Positions 45,146 through 55,190 of a stretch of DNA of 64,000 nucleotides are shown here, piece by piece. The notes below the pieces were generated by a model. It saw only the letters and a list, made by a program, of their open reading frames with translations, ran no database searches and had not been told where the DNA came from. The DNA comes from Gilvimarinus gilvus (GTDB taxonomy: Bacteria > Pseudomonadota > Gammaproteobacteria > Pseudomonadales > Cellvibrionaceae): positions 62,001 through 126,000 of the forward strand of contig NZ_JAULRU010000823.1 of assembly GCF_030518155.1 (NCBI RefSeq). Reading direction: 5' to 3'. Numbering within the stretch: the first letter of the stretch is position 1; each line of letters opens with the position of its first letter. The position numbers and the translations under genes are program-made.

Positions 45146-45919
45146 TTACAAGCGCACTTCAATACCGCGCTCTTGCATATAGGCTTTGGCTTCATTGACG
45201 GTGTATTCGCCAAAGTGAAAAATACTGGCCGCCAACACCGCGTCGGCGCGACCGTCAATCACACCGTCAGCCAGATGCTGCAAATTGCCGACACCGCCGG
45301 AGGCAATCACCGGAACCGGAACCGCATCACTGATCGCTCGCGTCAGTTCCAGGTCAAAGCCGTTTTTGGTGCCGTCGCGATCCATACTGGTTAACAAAAT
45401 TTCCCCCGCGCCGTAATTGCTCATCCGCTCGGCCCACTCAACCGCATCAATCCCGGTTGGCTTACGACCGCCGTGGGTGAAAATTTCCCAGCGCTTGGCT
45501 TCGCCTTCGCCACTGACTTGTTTCGCATCAATAGCCACCACGATGCATTGGGCACCGAACCGGTCGCTCGCCGCTTTAACAAAATCTGGATTGTGCACGG
45601 CGGCCGAGTTAATACCGACCTTGTCAGCACCGGCATTAAGCATTCGACGAATATCATCGTTACTGCGAATGCCACCGCCCACGGTCAGCGGAATAAAGAC
45701 TTCACTCGCTATTCGCTCTACGGTATGTACAGTGGTATCACGGCCTTGATGGCTGGCCGTGATGTCGAGAAACGTTATCTCATCGGCACCGGCTTCGTTA
45801 TAGCGTTTGGCTACTTCAACCGGATCGCCGGCATCGCGAATATCCACAAACTGCACGCCTTTGACGACGCGCCCCTCATCAACATCCAAACAGGGAATAA
45901 TACGTTTTGCCAATGCCAT
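45146..45919 (-). CDS. hisF: Imidazole glycerol phosphate synthase, cyclase subunit
   Basis: A 257-residue TIM barrel. The catalytic acids are at the usual places: Asp11 ([13 protein letters not shown]) and Asp about 130 (VAIDAKQ). With HisH it makes IGP and AICAR for histidine and purine synthesis. It is the last gene of hisBHAF, seven bases after hisA. Confidence 0.97.
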   Translation of the reverse strand: MALAKRIIPCLDVDEGRVVKGVQFVDIRDAGDPVEVAKRYNEAGADEITFLDITASHQGRDTTVHTVERIASEVFIPLTVGGGIRSNDDIRRMLNAGADKVGINSAAVHNPDFVKAASDRFGAQCIVVAIDAKQVSGEGEAKRWEIFTHGGRKPTGIDAVEWAERMSNYGAGEILLTSMDRDGTKNGFDLELTRAISDAVPVPVIASGGVGNLQHLADGVIDGRADAVLAASIFHFGEYTVNEAKAYMQERGIEVRL

Positions 45920-45925
45920 GATGAA

Positions 45926-46660
45926 TTACTCCGGGCTGTCGCAGTAAGCTTGCGCTTCGGCGACATCAAGCGATCCTTCGTAAATAGCGCGGCCGGTAAT
46001 GGCGCCACAAATACCGTGACTGGCTTTGGCTTTCAAAGCGCGAATATCATCCATATTGGTAATACCACCGGAGGCAATAACAGGAATACTGGACGCTTCG
46101 GCCATGGCAACAGTCGCCTCTACGTTCACCCCTTGCATCATGCCATCGCGGGCAATGTCAGTGTATACAATGGAGCTAACGCCATCCGCTTCAAAGCGGC
46201 GCGCCAAATCGTGGGCGCTAATATCGGATACTTCAGCCCAACCGTCGGTGGCCACCCAGCCGTCTTTCGCGTCCAAGCCAACAATAATGTGGCCGGGAAA
46301 TTCGCGGCACATATCGGTAACGAAGTCGGGCTCTTTTACTGCCTTGGTACCAATAATGACGTATTCAACACCCGCTTTAATGTAGTGCTCAATGGTTTCT
46401 GCCGAACGGATACCACCGCCAATTTGAATCGGCAGCTTCGGGTAAGCCTTGGCAATAGCCGTAACCACATCACCATTGACGGGGGTACCGGCAAAAGCAC
46501 CGTTCAAATCCACTAAGTGCAAACGGCGACAGCCAGCGTCTACCCACTTGGTGGCCATGGCGACCGGGTCGTCGGAAAATACGGTGGAATCATCCATCAG
46601 GCCCTGACGCAAACGCACGCACTGACCGTCTTTTAAATCGATGGCGGGAATAATAAGCAT
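45926..46660 (-). CDS. hisA: ProFAR isomerase
   Basis: A 244-residue TIM barrel related to HisF, with Asp8 ([12 protein letters not shown]) and the second Asp in GLDAKDG. It converts ProFAR to PRFAR, the substrate of HisF-HisH. It follows hisH after 24 bases. Confidence 0.97.
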   Translation of the reverse strand: MLIIPAIDLKDGQCVRLRQGLMDDSTVFSDDPVAMATKWVDAGCRRLHLVDLNGAFAGTPVNGDVVTAIAKAYPKLPIQIGGGIRSAETIEHYIKAGVEYVIIGTKAVKEPDFVTDMCREFPGHIIVGLDAKDGWVATDGWAEVSDISAHDLARRFEADGVSSIVYTDIARDGMMQGVNVEATVAMAEASSIPVIASGGITNMDDIRALKAKASHGICGAITGRAIYEGSLDVAEAQAYCDSPE

Positions 46661-46684
46661 GTAAAACTCTCTGTAATGTGTCGG

Positions 46685-47326
46685 TCAGGCCTGGCCGTTC
46701 CAGCGAACGAAATTTTGCAGTAACTGCAATCCGGCGGTGTGACTTTTTTCGGGGTGAAATTGCACAGCGAATAAGTTATCGCGGCCGAGGGCTGCGGCAA
46801 ACTCGACGCCATATTGGCAGCGACCTTTGACCTCGCTGCCAGAATTCTCAACGAAGTAGCTGTGCACAAAATAAAAGCGCGCGAGCTGCGGGATACTCTC
46901 CCATAACGGGTGATCAACCTGCTCTACCTGATTCCAGCCCATGTGCGGTACTTTTAACGGCGCTCCGCTTGCACTTTTCAGGTCGTGCCCAAAAAACTTT
47001 ACCTGGCCTGGAAACAGGTCGATACAATCTGTGCCGCCGCTCTCTTCGCTATGGGCCAAAAGGGCCTGCATACCCACGCAAATACCCAAAACGGGCTTGC
47101 CTGAGCTTACTTGTTCGCGCAGCAGCTGATCAAAGCCCAATCGGTGTATTTCGCCCATGCAGTCGCCAATGGCGCCGACGCCAGGGAAAATAACCCGGTC
47201 GGCTCCGCGCACTTGCCCGGCATCACTGGTGACCACAACGTTTTGATCGCACACCTTACCCAGAGCACTGGCCACCGAATGCAAGTTGCCCATGCCATAA
47301 TCTATTACTGCAACCGTTTCTGTCAT
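46685..47326 (-). CDS. hisH: Imidazole glycerol phosphate synthase, glutaminase subunit
   Basis: A 213-residue class I glutamine amidotransferase: Cys in [10 protein letters not shown], His and Glu in [11 protein letters not shown]. It supplies ammonia to HisF. It starts three bases after the hisB stop. Confidence 0.97.
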   Translation of the reverse strand: MTETVAVIDYGMGNLHSVASALGKVCDQNVVVTSDAGQVRGADRVIFPGVGAIGDCMGEIHRLGFDQLLREQVSSGKPVLGICVGMQALLAHSEESGGTDCIDLFPGQVKFFGHDLKSASGAPLKVPHMGWNQVEQVDHPLWESIPQLARFYFVHSYFVENSGSEVKGRCQYGVEFAAALGRDNLFAVQFHPEKSHTAGLQLLQNFVRWNGQA

Positions 47327-47329
47327 CGC

Positions 47330-47923
47330 TTACAGACTACCTTTAGTGGACGGCGTCATGCCCGCCATGCGCGGGTCTTCTTCCAGCGCCATGCGCACGG
47401 CGCGGCCAAAGGCTTTAAACACGGTTTCGATCTGGTGGTGGGCGTTTTCCCCGCGCAAACAGTCGATGTGCAGTGTCACTTGCGCGTGATTGACAAATCC
47501 GTGAAAGAATTCCGAAAACAGTTCCGTATCGAAAGCCCCTACACGCTTTTGGGTGAAAGGCACTTTCATAATCAACCCAGGGCGGCCAGAAAAGTCGATC
47601 ACCACACGAGACAAGGCCTCATCCAAAGGCACATAAGCGTGCCCATAACGGCGAATACCCTTCTTGCTACCAATAGCCTGAGCGATCGCCTGACCGATGG
47701 TAATGCCGATATCCTCAACACTGTGGTGATCATCAATGTGATTGTCGCCCTTACAGGTGACTTTCAAATCGATCATTCCATGACGGGCGATTTGGTCCAT
47801 CATATGCTCGAGAAACGGCACGCCGGTATCAAATTCTCCGCATCCGCTGCCGTCGAGATCTAGCTCGACACTGATTTGAGTTTCCAGAGTATCGCGTGAT
47901 ACCTGCGCTTTGCGCTCTGTCAT
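47330..47923 (-). CDS. hisB: Imidazoleglycerol-phosphate dehydratase
   Basis: A 197-residue, monofunctional HisB (no phosphatase half). The metal-binding HxxxH patterns are present ([30 protein letters not shown]). GGAG lies six bases upstream of ATG 47923; four additional codons upstream are less likely. It heads the hisBHAF unit; hisG, hisD and hisC are elsewhere. Confidence 0.97.
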   Translation of the reverse strand: MTERKAQVSRDTLETQISVELDLDGSGCGEFDTGVPFLEHMMDQIARHGMIDLKVTCKGDNHIDDHHSVEDIGITIGQAIAQAIGSKKGIRRYGHAYVPLDEALSRVVIDFSGRPGLIMKVPFTQKRVGAFDTELFSEFFHGFVNHAQVTLHIDCLRGENAHHQIETVFKAFGRAVRMALEEDPRMAGMTPSTKGSL

Positions 47924-48012
47924 GATGGACTCCAACTGAATATGCCCGAAGGGCCGAACCGCGAATTATAAAGGTTTGGCCCAAGCAAGTGCCAGTATTG
48001 AGGGCGAGAAAC

Positions 48013-48330
48013 TCAATGAACCCGGTGTGGCTCCAGTTCCACCTGCTCAATGCGTCGGCCCAGCATGAGAACCCGGCCGCTGTATCGATCTGAACCGGTG
48101 GAGGTAAATTCGAAATAAAAGGCACGCCACAAGCTGAGAGCGCCCTTGCTATTGCGCTTAAACCAAAGGCGGCGCAGATAGACACTCTGATCCAGCATCT
48201 GCACCCCCATCTCTTTGCAGTGCCGCGTCGCAGCGCTGAAAGCCACCTCTTTGGCCATAAGCGCGCGCCACCAGTAATAGCCAACGGCAACTACCACAAA
48301 AAACCAAATAACGACGGTTAAATCAGACAA
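48013..48330 (-). CDS. DUF3301 membrane protein
   Basis: A 105-residue protein with one N-terminal transmembrane helix (about 5-23) and a DUF3301 cytoplasmic domain (MLDQSVYLRRLWFKRNSKGALSLWRAFYFEF). No function is known; in Cellvibrio-like genomes the gene usually sits next to hisB, as here. It reads toward hisB but 90 bases separate them. Confidence 0.8.
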   Translation of the reverse strand: MSDLTVVIWFFVVVAVGYYWWRALMAKEVAFSAATRHCKEMGVQMLDQSVYLRRLWFKRNSKGALSLWRAFYFEFTSTGSDRYSGRVLMLGRRIEQVELEPHRVH

Positions 48331-48365
48331 GCAAGCACCTTACCCTTCAATCAAAAACGACACGC

Positions 48366-48400
48366 AAAAACGCCCCAGGCCGCTTTGCAACCAGGGGCGA
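48366..48400 (-). terminator. Terminator of the cold-shock gene
   Basis: CGCCCC/GGGGCG stem with an interrupted second GG/CC step, followed on the minus strand by TTTTT; 72 bases after the cold-shock stop. Confidence 0.7.
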
Positions 48401-48472
48401 AACAATTTTGTTTGCTTACACCCGGCGCAGCACTTTAGCTCAGTGCATCGCGGGCGTCGAGTCAGTGAGAGC

Positions 48473-48685
48473 TTATGTAGCCGTCACATTTTCAGCCTGC
48501 GGGCCTTTTTGGCCCTGAACCACCTCAAAGGTCACGTTTTGACCTTCAAGCAGGGTGCGTCTACCCGTGCCGTTAATGGCACGAAAGTGTACGAACACAT
48601 CCGGACCACCTTCACGCTCGATAAACCCATAACCTTTTGCATCGTTAAACCACTTCACAACACCTGAGACCAATTGCTCTGACAT
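48473..48685 (-). CDS. Cold-shock domain protein (CspD-like)
   Basis: A 70-residue RNA/ssDNA-binding protein with RNP1 (KGYGFIERE) and RNP2 (VFVHFRAI). The first loop reads [13 protein letters not shown] as in CspA-CspD. It may melt RNA structure in cold or in stationary phase. AGAGGG lies about five bases upstream. Confidence 0.92.
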   Translation of the reverse strand: MSEQLVSGVVKWFNDAKGYGFIEREGGPDVFVHFRAINGTGRRTLLEGQNVTFEVVQGQKGPQAENVTAT

Positions 48686-48917
48686 AACGCCCTCTTACTT
48701 ACTTTACTAACCGGCCAAACCGGTTTCCATACTTACCCACACTGCCATGTGCGGTACCCGAAAGTGTAGAGCCGACGGGCCCTGGGACCAAAATCAAAGG
48801 CGAGTTTATCGCAGCTCAACTCAGGTCTTCCGAGACCATAATCCGACATAACGCGCCGGACACGATCAAATATATAAGTTTTGGTTGTAGCCAATAGGAG
48901 CAAGGGCAAAAGGTGCG
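48686..48917. other. Intergenic region between cold-shock gene and membrane protein gene
   Basis: About 230 bases that must contain the cold-shock gene's promoter and leader. A short CCGG-type inverted repeat (about 48708-48723) is seen near its gene side; nothing else. Confidence 0.4.
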
Positions 48918-49271
48918 TCACATAGGGTTATTGCGCTCTCCTGTGGGGCGGCGACAAAACACTTCGTGCAGTACCAGCGCAATCACTACCACAGCAAACC
49001 CGCCCAACATCGCCGGACGCTTTACCACCTCGAAGGCCAGTTCTTCCTTGGCGAGCTGGTAACAGGCCAAACCCCAGGCGGCGGCGGAGAAATACCCCCA
49101 CCTTTGGCGTTTAAAGACAAAAAACGCAATGCCCAGGGTCACCAACGCAGCAAATATTGTGACCACTTGCAATTCCGACGCGAGAAAACCCGCTGCCGCT
49201 ATCAGCCATAGCAATAAAAGAGCATTAAAAAAATGTGCCAGTACGTGTAGTTTCATAGAAAAAGTCGACAT
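48918..49271 (-). CDS. Small hypothetical membrane protein
   Basis: A 117-residue protein with three to four hydrophobic helices (about 10-30, 33-50, 57-73, 84-103) and a short basic tail. No family recognised. It begins six bases after the ubiI-type gene ends, so it is the tail of that unit. The start is uncertain: ATG 49271 or ATG 49256, neither with a good ribosome site. Confidence 0.55.
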   Translation of the reverse strand: MSTFSMKLHVLAHFFNALLLLWLIAAAGFLASELQVVTIFAALVTLGIAFFVFKRQRWGYFSAAAWGLACYQLAKEELAFEVVKRPAMLGGFAVVVIALVLHEVFCRRPTGERNNPM

Positions 49272-49276
49272 TATTA

Positions 49277-50485
49277 TTACAAAGAAAGGCCCATTGCCTG
49301 CTCGGCCAGTGTATTTTTCAGTGGTGTCAGGCGGTTAACAGTGTCCATACCGCGATTGCGCAGGTGCAAAACCGAGAGACTCTGACTGCCGTATAACCGC
49401 TTAAATGCCTCCATGGCCGCCATCATGGTCAGATTATGCCCCATTCGGGACCGTTCATAGCGCCTTAATGTGGCATATTCATCCGGCTTTAATCCGCGCT
49501 GTCCGGCTCGCTCTAGCTCTTGTGCAAGGCAGGCGACATCCAGTAAACCCAAATTTACGCCCTGCCCCGCCAGCGGGTGAATACTGTGCGCGGCATCACC
49601 TACCAGCGCTAACCCCGGGCATACATACTGACGAGCGTGGCGCTGGTGCAGCGGCAAAGCAAACCGTTTCGCCACCGATTCGACATTACCCAAGCGATGC
49701 TCGAAGGCGAGCCCGAGGCGCCTGGCAAAGCTCGTCTCATCGAGCGCCATCAGCTCATCGGCCAATGCTTGCTCCGCCGACCAGACAATGGAGCAATGTT
49801 TCGGCGCAGCCTCGCTGCTTGTTGTCCGCAGCGGTAAAAACGCCAGTGGCCCCTGGGCGGTAAAGCGCTGGCGCGCGGTAAACTGATGCGACAGCTCGGT
49901 TTGCACTGTCGTAACGATAGCGCTTTGGCCATACGACCACTCGCGGACCGCAAAACCCGCCAGATCGCGCAAACTAGACTGGGCCCCATCGGCGGCAATG
50001 GTAAGGGGGGCAACCATGCGCTCACCTGTGTCCAGAGTGACGCCGACGATGCGATTTTGGGCAAACGCCAACGCCTGCACGCTGGCCGGTACAGATTCTA
50101 TCTCCGATGCTTGCACCCGCTGCAGCAGTTGGCGGGTTATCAAGCGGTTCTCCACAATATGACCGAGCGCCTCGCGGCCCAGCTCGTTGCTGTCGAACTG
50201 AATGCTTCCGGCGCCCTCTCCGTCCCAGACGTCCATGCGACTGTATGGGCACACTCGCTCAGCGACCAGCGCTGACCATACGCCTAAGCCTTCAAGCAGC
50301 GACCGGGAGTGCTCCGTCAGCGCCACGACGCGAGGATCAAAGGGCTCGGGGTTGGTCATGTCTGGTGGCGTGGGGGCGACCAGCGCTATGCGCTTGTCAG
50401 GCAAGCTTTTGTGCAGTTTTAACGCGCAGGCGGCTCCGACCATACCGGCGCCTACGATCAATATGTCGGCAGAGCGCTCAGCCAT
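49277..50485 (-). CDS. ubiI: FAD-dependent ubiquinone hydroxylase (UbiI/VisC-type)
   Basis: A 402-residue flavin monooxygenase for ubiquinone ring hydroxylation. It has the GxGxxG site VGAGMVGAACALKLH, the NADPH/FAD DG motif (ADGAQSSLRDL) and GDAAHSIHPLAGQGVNLGLLD. Asp rather than Asn at the start of the last motif favours UbiI over UbiH. It overlaps the ubiH gene by eight bases and starts at ATG 50485 with a GGTGG site upstream. Confidence 0.92.
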   Translation of the reverse strand: MAERSADILIVGAGMVGAACALKLHKSLPDKRIALVAPTPPDMTNPEPFDPRVVALTEHSRSLLEGLGVWSALVAERVCPYSRMDVWDGEGAGSIQFDSNELGREALGHIVENRLITRQLLQRVQASEIESVPASVQALAFAQNRIVGVTLDTGERMVAPLTIAADGAQSSLRDLAGFAVREWSYGQSAIVTTVQTELSHQFTARQRFTAQGPLAFLPLRTTSSEAAPKHCSIVWSAEQALADELMALDETSFARRLGLAFEHRLGNVESVAKRFALPLHQRHARQYVCPGLALVGDAAHSIHPLAGQGVNLGLLDVACLAQELERAGQRGLKPDEYATLRRYERSRMGHNLTMMAAMEAFKRLYGSQSLSVLHLRNRGMDTVNRLTPLKNTLAEQAMGLSL

Positions 50486-51707
50486 GTTCACCACCGTTAT
50501 TCATCGCAGCCGGGACCGACATTACCGGACGGTTCACCCCCAGCCCCATCATTTGGCGGCCGAATCGCTGCTTCAGCGCTGGCAGCACCTCTAGCCCAAG
50601 CAGGCCAAGGTGGCGCAAGGTGACAGCAAGCGGATTGCTGCGGCTAAACAGACGCACCATCGAATCTCCCATAGCCGTCGTCAGACGCTGGTCAAGGTCT
50701 CGCGCCTGCTGATAGGCTAAGAGCTCACTGAATGCGCCCGGGTCCGTTCTGGATAGGTGGTGGGCAAGCTGTACGCAGTCGCGCAAGGCCAGATTAAAAC
50801 CCTGCCCTGCCACCGGGTGCAGCGAGTGGGCCGCATTTCCAACCAGCACTAGCCGGGAACGCACTTGCTCGTTCGCCTCCCGCCGCACCAGTGGGTAGCT
50901 CGCGCGCTCGCTCACCGACTCGAAACGCCCCAGACGATGACCAAAGCGCCTCTGCAATGACGCTAGAAACTCTGCGTCGGACCAATTTCGTGCGAGATCT
51001 GCCTGGTCGATCGGCAGCGTCCAAATCAGCGCCAGCTCGTGTGCATCGGCCAGTGGCAATAGCGCAAGCGGCCCCTCACTGGTAAAGCGCTCATAGGCCA
51101 CCCCGTTATGCTTTTGGCTGACGCGCACATTGGCGATCACCGCCTGCTGAGCATAATCGTAATCGGTGGTAGCGATGCCGAGGCGCTCCCGGGTCACTGA
51201 CTGCGCACCATCGGCGACAACAACCAGCTTCGACGCCAAGGTCGAACCACTGTGTAGCCGCAGCTGCGCACAACCGGCGTGAAACTCAATCTGCCCAACC
51301 TGATCAGTCACGGCGTGCACACCTGATGCTTGCTCAAGCGCCTTAAACAGCGCGTGGCCCAGCGCAATATTGGGTACCACATAACCCAGAGCGCTGCGCT
51401 TAAACTCAGAGGCCCGAAGCCTCTGGCCTGGCAAATAGCCCCGATCGGACACATGCACCTGATCGATAACACCGGAACAGTCGGCGAGTGTTGACCAACA
51501 CCCAAGGCTTTGCAAACAGTCCGCACTGCCTGCCGACAGTGCGCTGGAACGGGAATCGAAACTGGGCCGCCCCGCCGCTGACATGGCCGGTGCCGGCTCG
51601 GGGTCGATGAGCGCTATGCGCCAGTTCGGATTGGCCCGGGCGCACAGCAACGCCGCCGAGGCTCCGACCAGACCACCACCGATAATGGCAATATCAACAT
51701 CGTCCAA
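50478..51707 (-). CDS. ubiH: 2-octaprenyl-6-methoxyphenol hydroxylase
   Basis: A 409-residue FAD monooxygenase of ubiquinone synthesis. It has GGGLVGASAALLCAR, ADGAQSVTRERLG and GNAAHSLHPVAGQGFNLALRD; the Asn in the last motif is typical of UbiH. I chose the TTG at 51707: no ATG starts the frame, CGGAG lies ten bases upstream, and only three bases separate it from the pepP stop, so translation is coupled. Confidence 0.92.
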   Translation of the reverse strand: MDDVDIAIIGGGLVGASAALLCARANPNWRIALIDPEPAPAMSAAGRPSFDSRSSALSAGSADCLQSLGCWSTLADCSGVIDQVHVSDRGYLPGQRLRASEFKRSALGYVVPNIALGHALFKALEQASGVHAVTDQVGQIEFHAGCAQLRLHSGSTLASKLVVVADGAQSVTRERLGIATTDYDYAQQAVIANVRVSQKHNGVAYERFTSEGPLALLPLADAHELALIWTLPIDQADLARNWSDAEFLASLQRRFGHRLGRFESVSERASYPLVRREANEQVRSRLVLVGNAAHSLHPVAGQGFNLALRDCVQLAHHLSRTDPGAFSELLAYQQARDLDQRLTTAMGDSMVRLFSRSNPLAVTLRHLGLLGLEVLPALKQRFGRQMMGLGVNRPVMSVPAAMNNGGEHG

Positions 51708-51710
51708 GGT

Positions 51711-53045
51711 TTATGCACTCCGGTGCGTCTGCGCGCTCGCCATGACCGCCTCAATCTCGCTGACGGTTTTGGGAACGTCTTTGCTCAATATGTCGTAACC
51801 GTCTTTGGTCACTAATACGTCGTCTTCAATGCGAATACCGATGCCGCGCCACTTTTTGGCGACGGTTTCATCGTCGGGCGAGACATATATGCCAGGCTCC
51901 ACGGTCATCACCATGCCGGGCTCCAGCACGCGCCACTCGCCACCCACTTTGTAATCGCCAACGTCGTGCACGTCCATCCCCAGCCAATGACCGATGCGGT
52001 GCATGTAAAAGCGGCGGTATGCACCGTCCTCAATCAGCGTTTCGAGTTCGCCTGCAAGCAAGCCTAAACCCAATAGCCCCTCGGTAATCGTACGCACCGA
52101 CGCCTCGTGCGGCTCATTCCAGTGCGCGCCGGGTTTAACTGTGGTTAGGGCAGATTCCTGAGCGGCCAGCACGATCTCGTAAAGTGCTTTTTGTTCTTCA
52201 CTAAAGCTGCCACTCACCGGGAAGGTACGGGTGATATCAGCCGCGTAACCGTCGAGTTCACAACCGGCGTCAATCAATACCAAGTCACCGGCCTTTAGCG
52301 CCGCTGAATTTTCCACATAGTGCAGAATACAACCATTTTTTCCGCCGCCCACAATAGAGTTGTAAGCGGGCGAGCGGGCACCGGCCATTGCAAATTCATG
52401 CAGTATTTCAGCCTCTAACTGATACTCCATAACCCCGGGCTGGCAATACTGCATGGCTCGCACATGGGCGCGCGCGGAGATCTCACTGGCCTCTCGCATC
52501 ACCCGGATTTCACCGGCGCTCTTATATAGGCGGTTATCATGCAGAAAGTGCGCGAGGTCGAGAAATTCACCGGGCGGCGTCGCGCCGGAACGAACCTTAG
52601 CACGGATAGTATTAACCCACTCCATTACCTGACGATCGAACCCTGCGTCCTTGCCCATCGCGTAATAGACGCGCTCGCGCCCTTCTAACAACCCAGGCAG
52701 AATATCGTCGATATCGTCAATCGGGAACGCATCGTCGGCGCCAAACTGCTCACAGGCGCCATTGGGGCCGGCCCGATAACCATCCCAAATTTCTCGCTCC
52801 GGGTCGCGGTCGCGACAGAACAGAACAAACTCGCCATGTTCGCGCTCGGGGATGAGCACCAATACGGCCTCGGGTTCGGCAAAGCCCGTCAAGTAAAAAA
52901 AGTCGCTATCCTGACGATAAATATATTCGGTATCGCGCGAGCGAGTGCGCTCCGGGGCCGCCGGTACAATGGCAATGCTGTCCGGCTCCATCACGTCCAT
53001 CAGCGCCTTGCGACGCCGGGCAAATTCAGATTTGGCAATTCTCAT
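51711..53045 (-). CDS. pepP: Xaa-Pro aminopeptidase II
   Basis: A 444-residue metallopeptidase with an N-terminal creatinase-like domain (1-175) and a pita-bread domain. The five metal ligands appear in order: IDAGCELDGY and ADITRTF (Asp pair), HRIGHWLG (His), TVEPGIY (Glu) and IRIEDD (Glu). It removes N-terminal residues before Pro. It is the second gene of ygfB-pepP-ubiH-ubiI, seven bases after ygfB. Confidence 0.95.
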   Translation of the reverse strand: MRIAKSEFARRRKALMDVMEPDSIAIVPAAPERTRSRDTEYIYRQDSDFFYLTGFAEPEAVLVLIPEREHGEFVLFCRDRDPEREIWDGYRAGPNGACEQFGADDAFPIDDIDDILPGLLEGRERVYYAMGKDAGFDRQVMEWVNTIRAKVRSGATPPGEFLDLAHFLHDNRLYKSAGEIRVMREASEISARAHVRAMQYCQPGVMEYQLEAEILHEFAMAGARSPAYNSIVGGGKNGCILHYVENSAALKAGDLVLIDAGCELDGYAADITRTFPVSGSFSEEQKALYEIVLAAQESALTTVKPGAHWNEPHEASVRTITEGLLGLGLLAGELETLIEDGAYRRFYMHRIGHWLGMDVHDVGDYKVGGEWRVLEPGMVMTVEPGIYVSPDDETVAKKWRGIGIRIEDDVLVTKDGYDILSKDVPKTVSEIEAVMASAQTHRSA

Positions 53046-53052
53046 AAGGTAT

Positions 53053-53646
53053 TCAGTGCAAGGTGTTAGAGGCTTCGTCTCGGCTCGCAGAGTCAGACTC
53101 TACGGCTTGCGGATGGTAGTGCTGGAAAATTGTCAGTGCCGACATACGCACATACTCGGCGACCTCAATAAAATCAGCTTCGGTGCTGGCGGCATCGTTA
53201 TCATCGGCCGCAACCTGAACAATCGCCGAAAAATCTTCCAGAGTATCGGCAATTTCGCGGGCCAACTCATCTTGTCCTGCCGCACCCGATGCACCAAAGC
53301 CGCTTAAAAAACCGTGGCACCACTGGGAAAGGGCCTCAACCCTTTCCGCCATACCCTGCTCATCATCGGGCAGCAATAACACAAAGCTAAAGCCTTCACC
53401 CGCTAACTGGCTGCGCGTCTGTGTTAAGAACTCCAGCAAGGCGGACGTTGTAGCCTGATCAGGCTCTTCGGTCAACGCCATAAAATCGCTCACCAATCGC
53501 AGCCAGTCGGCCTCATTCAAGGCCACACCACACAAGCGGCCACACAACATGCCCTGCAGTTCTGCCGGGCTATTAAGCGCGTTTAACGGCGCGAATCGCT
53601 CATCCCACTCATCAAATGGATTGGCGACTTTTTCCAGTTCAGACAT
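53053..53646 (-). CDS. ygfB: UPF0149/YgfB family protein
   Basis: A 197-residue helical protein of the UPF0149 family (PFDEWDERFAPLNALNSPAELQGMLCGRLCG, then GWCHGFLSGFG-type QWCHGFLSGFG). It is adjacent to pepP in most gammaproteobacteria. The molecular role is not clear. GGGAG eight bases before ATG 53646 fixes the start. Confidence 0.92.
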   Translation of the reverse strand: MSELEKVANPFDEWDERFAPLNALNSPAELQGMLCGRLCGVALNEADWLRLVSDFMALTEEPDQATTSALLEFLTQTRSQLAGEGFSFVLLLPDDEQGMAERVEALSQWCHGFLSGFGASGAAGQDELAREIADTLEDFSAIVQVAADDNDAASTEADFIEVAEYVRMSALTIFQHYHPQAVESDSASRDEASNTLH

Positions 53647-53838
53647 AAAAACCACTCCCAAATAATGAGCATATGCTAGCACAGGGGCCGGGCAGTCCGA
53701 GCACAGCGCGCAATAGCGCACAAAAATGCCTTTGATATTCGCACTCTGCGCGTATAAGCTAGAAACTACATCAACAACAATTGACCCCTGCAAGCTGGGG
53801 CAATTATAGTATCTACCGTTTCTCAACGGATCTTGCTA

Positions 53839-54045
53839 ATGTCCGACGAATTGATCAATACGCTAGAAGCCAAACTGGATGAGTTACTCAGACAGTGTAA
53901 GCGCCTGCAACAGGAAAACACAGAGCTCAAGCTGCGCGAAAGTGACTGGCAGCGCGAGCGTGTACGCCTGATTGAAAAGAACGATTTAGCCCGCACCCGG
54001 GTAGAAGCCATGATTACCCGCCTGAAGAGTCTGGAATCCGAATAA
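53839..54045 (+). CDS. TIGR02449-family coiled-coil protein
   Basis: A 68-residue protein almost entirely coiled coil (LDELLRQCKRLQQENTELKLRE and further heptads). It has the TIGR02449 pattern and its usual place upstream of zapA and opposite ygfB. Its role may be in cell division, by position. The ATG at 53839 is preferred over an earlier TTG. Confidence 0.8.
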   Translation: MSDELINTLEAKLDELLRQCKRLQQENTELKLRESDWQRERVRLIEKNDLARTRVEAMITRLKSLESE

Positions 54046-54057
54046 AGTGAGGCTCCT

Positions 54058-54357
54058 ATGAGCAGTCAAACCATTAATGTACGCATTCTCGACAAAGATT
54101 ATCAGGTGGCCTGCCCCGACGAGGAGCGACGCGCGCTGATCGAATCCGCACAAATACTCGATGAACGCATGCGCATGATTAAAAATTCTGGCAGTGTTAT
54201 TGGCCTCGAACGCATTGCGGTCATGGCCGCTCTCAACCTCAGCCACGAGCTGCTGCTGGCCCAGTCCGCGGAGGGTTCCGCCTCATTTGACGCCAGCGCC
54301 ATCGAGCGTATGCAAGAAAAAATTGAAGCGCAGCTCGACCAACTCTCAGCCAGTTAA
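54058..54357 (+). CDS. zapA: Cell division protein ZapA
   Basis: A 99-residue FtsZ-bundling protein. The N-terminal globular part (TINVRILDKDYQVACPDEERRALIESA) is followed by a coiled-coil tail (RMQEKIEAQLDQLS). It joins FtsZ filaments at the Z-ring. GAGG lies five bases upstream. Confidence 0.93.
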   Translation: MSSQTINVRILDKDYQVACPDEERRALIESAQILDERMRMIKNSGSVIGLERIAVMAALNLSHELLLAQSAEGSASFDASAIERMQEKIEAQLDQLSAS

Positions 54358-54379
54358 CCGATTCTTTACCTCTATTTCT

Positions 54380-54408
54380 TTGGGGTACAGCCTAATGTAC
54401 GTTATAAT
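54380..54408 (+). promoter_or_regulatory. 6S RNA promoter
   Basis: A perfect -10 TATAAT (54403-54408) with -35-like TTGGGG (54380-54385) and a 17-base spacer, seven bases before the first paired base of the 6S RNA. Confidence 0.78.
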
Positions 54409-54414
54409 TAATGT

Positions 54415-54594
54415 ACCCTGGGATGTACGCCAGTTGACTATGTCCTTGAGCCGATAATGCTGTACCCGGTAGCTCCTCGCTGGTGTTTGTGAGCATGTCC
54501 GCATGACGGAAAGCCTAATAACATCGCTGGGGCCACCCCTTGAACTTTAGGGTTCAAGGCCCACTCGACAGCGGCATCCTGGGGCTTTATTCCC
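54415..54594 (+). ncRNA. ssrS: 6S RNA
   Basis: About 180 bases with the signature pieces of gammaproteobacterial 6S RNA: CTTGAGCCGATA, TGTGAGCATG, GGAAAGCCTAATA, the hairpin CCTTGAAC-TTTA-GGGTTCAAGG and the terminal CAGCGGCATCC. It mimics an open promoter and binds sigma-70 polymerase. It is followed after two bases by fau, the same order as in E. coli, and is likely processed from a joint transcript. Confidence 0.92.
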
Positions 54595-54596
54595 GC

Positions 54597-55190
54597 ATGA
54601 ACACTGAATCAGGCAAACGCCAATTGCGCACAGTCTTGCGCAGCAAGCGTCGCGCCATCCCCCCCAAACAACAAACTCTCGCCGCTCAGGCGCTGGTTAA
54701 TATTCTCTCAATGCAACCATGGCTGCAGCGCGCCAAGCGTATCGCGTTGTACTGGCCGGCCGACGGTGAACTCGATCCGCGCCCTATTGCCCACTGGGCC
54801 TGGCAGCACAATATTGCCTGTTACTTACCGGTATTACACCGGTGGCACAAGCGCAAGCTCTGGTTCACACCCTTCACACCCGAGACTCTGTTCAGCCGCA
54901 ATCGTTTCGGCATCCCCGAACCGATTCAACACCGGGCAGCACCGCTAAGCGCCCATCACCTGGATGTAGTGTTAATGCCGCTGGTAGGCTTCGACCGCCA
55001 CGGCGGACGACTGGGCATGGGCGGCGGCTTCTACGACACCACCTTTGCGTTTAAACGACGTCAAAACGGATTTACCAAACCGCGCTTGATCGGCATTGCC
55101 CACAGCTGTCAGGAAGTGGAGCAGTTGCCACTAGAGCCCTGGGATATTGGGTTGGATGCCGTGGTGACGGAGGAAGGAATGATCGTCTGA
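54597..55190 (+). CDS. fau: 5-formyltetrahydrofolate cyclo-ligase
   Basis: A 197-residue enzyme that converts 5-formyl-THF to 5,10-methenyl-THF using ATP. It shows LRSKRRAIPP, ALYWPADGELD and VVLMPLVGFDRHGGRLGMGGGFYD. ATG 54597 matches family N-termini (residues RQLRTVLR); an earlier start at 54540 lies in the 6S RNA. The TGA stop is the last part of the first heptamer repeat unit. Confidence 0.93.
   Translation: MNTESGKRQLRTVLRSKRRAIPPKQQTLAAQALVNILSMQPWLQRAKRIALYWPADGELDPRPIAHWAWQHNIACYLPVLHRWHKRKLWFTPFTPETLFSRNRFGIPEPIQHRAAPLSAHHLDVVLMPLVGFDRHGGRLGMGGGFYDTTFAFKRRQNGFTKPRLIGIAHSCQEVEQLPLEPWDIGLDAVVTEEGMIV

Noticed and set aside
45473-46516. A 347-codon plus-strand open frame opposite hisF/hisA
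   Set aside because: It runs antisense to two certain histidine genes, has no ribosome site and no family-like sequence; it results from codon bias.
54540-54596. Upstream-extended start of fau
   Set aside because: The extra 19 codons fall in the 6S RNA gene and are not in the family; ATG 54597 fits.
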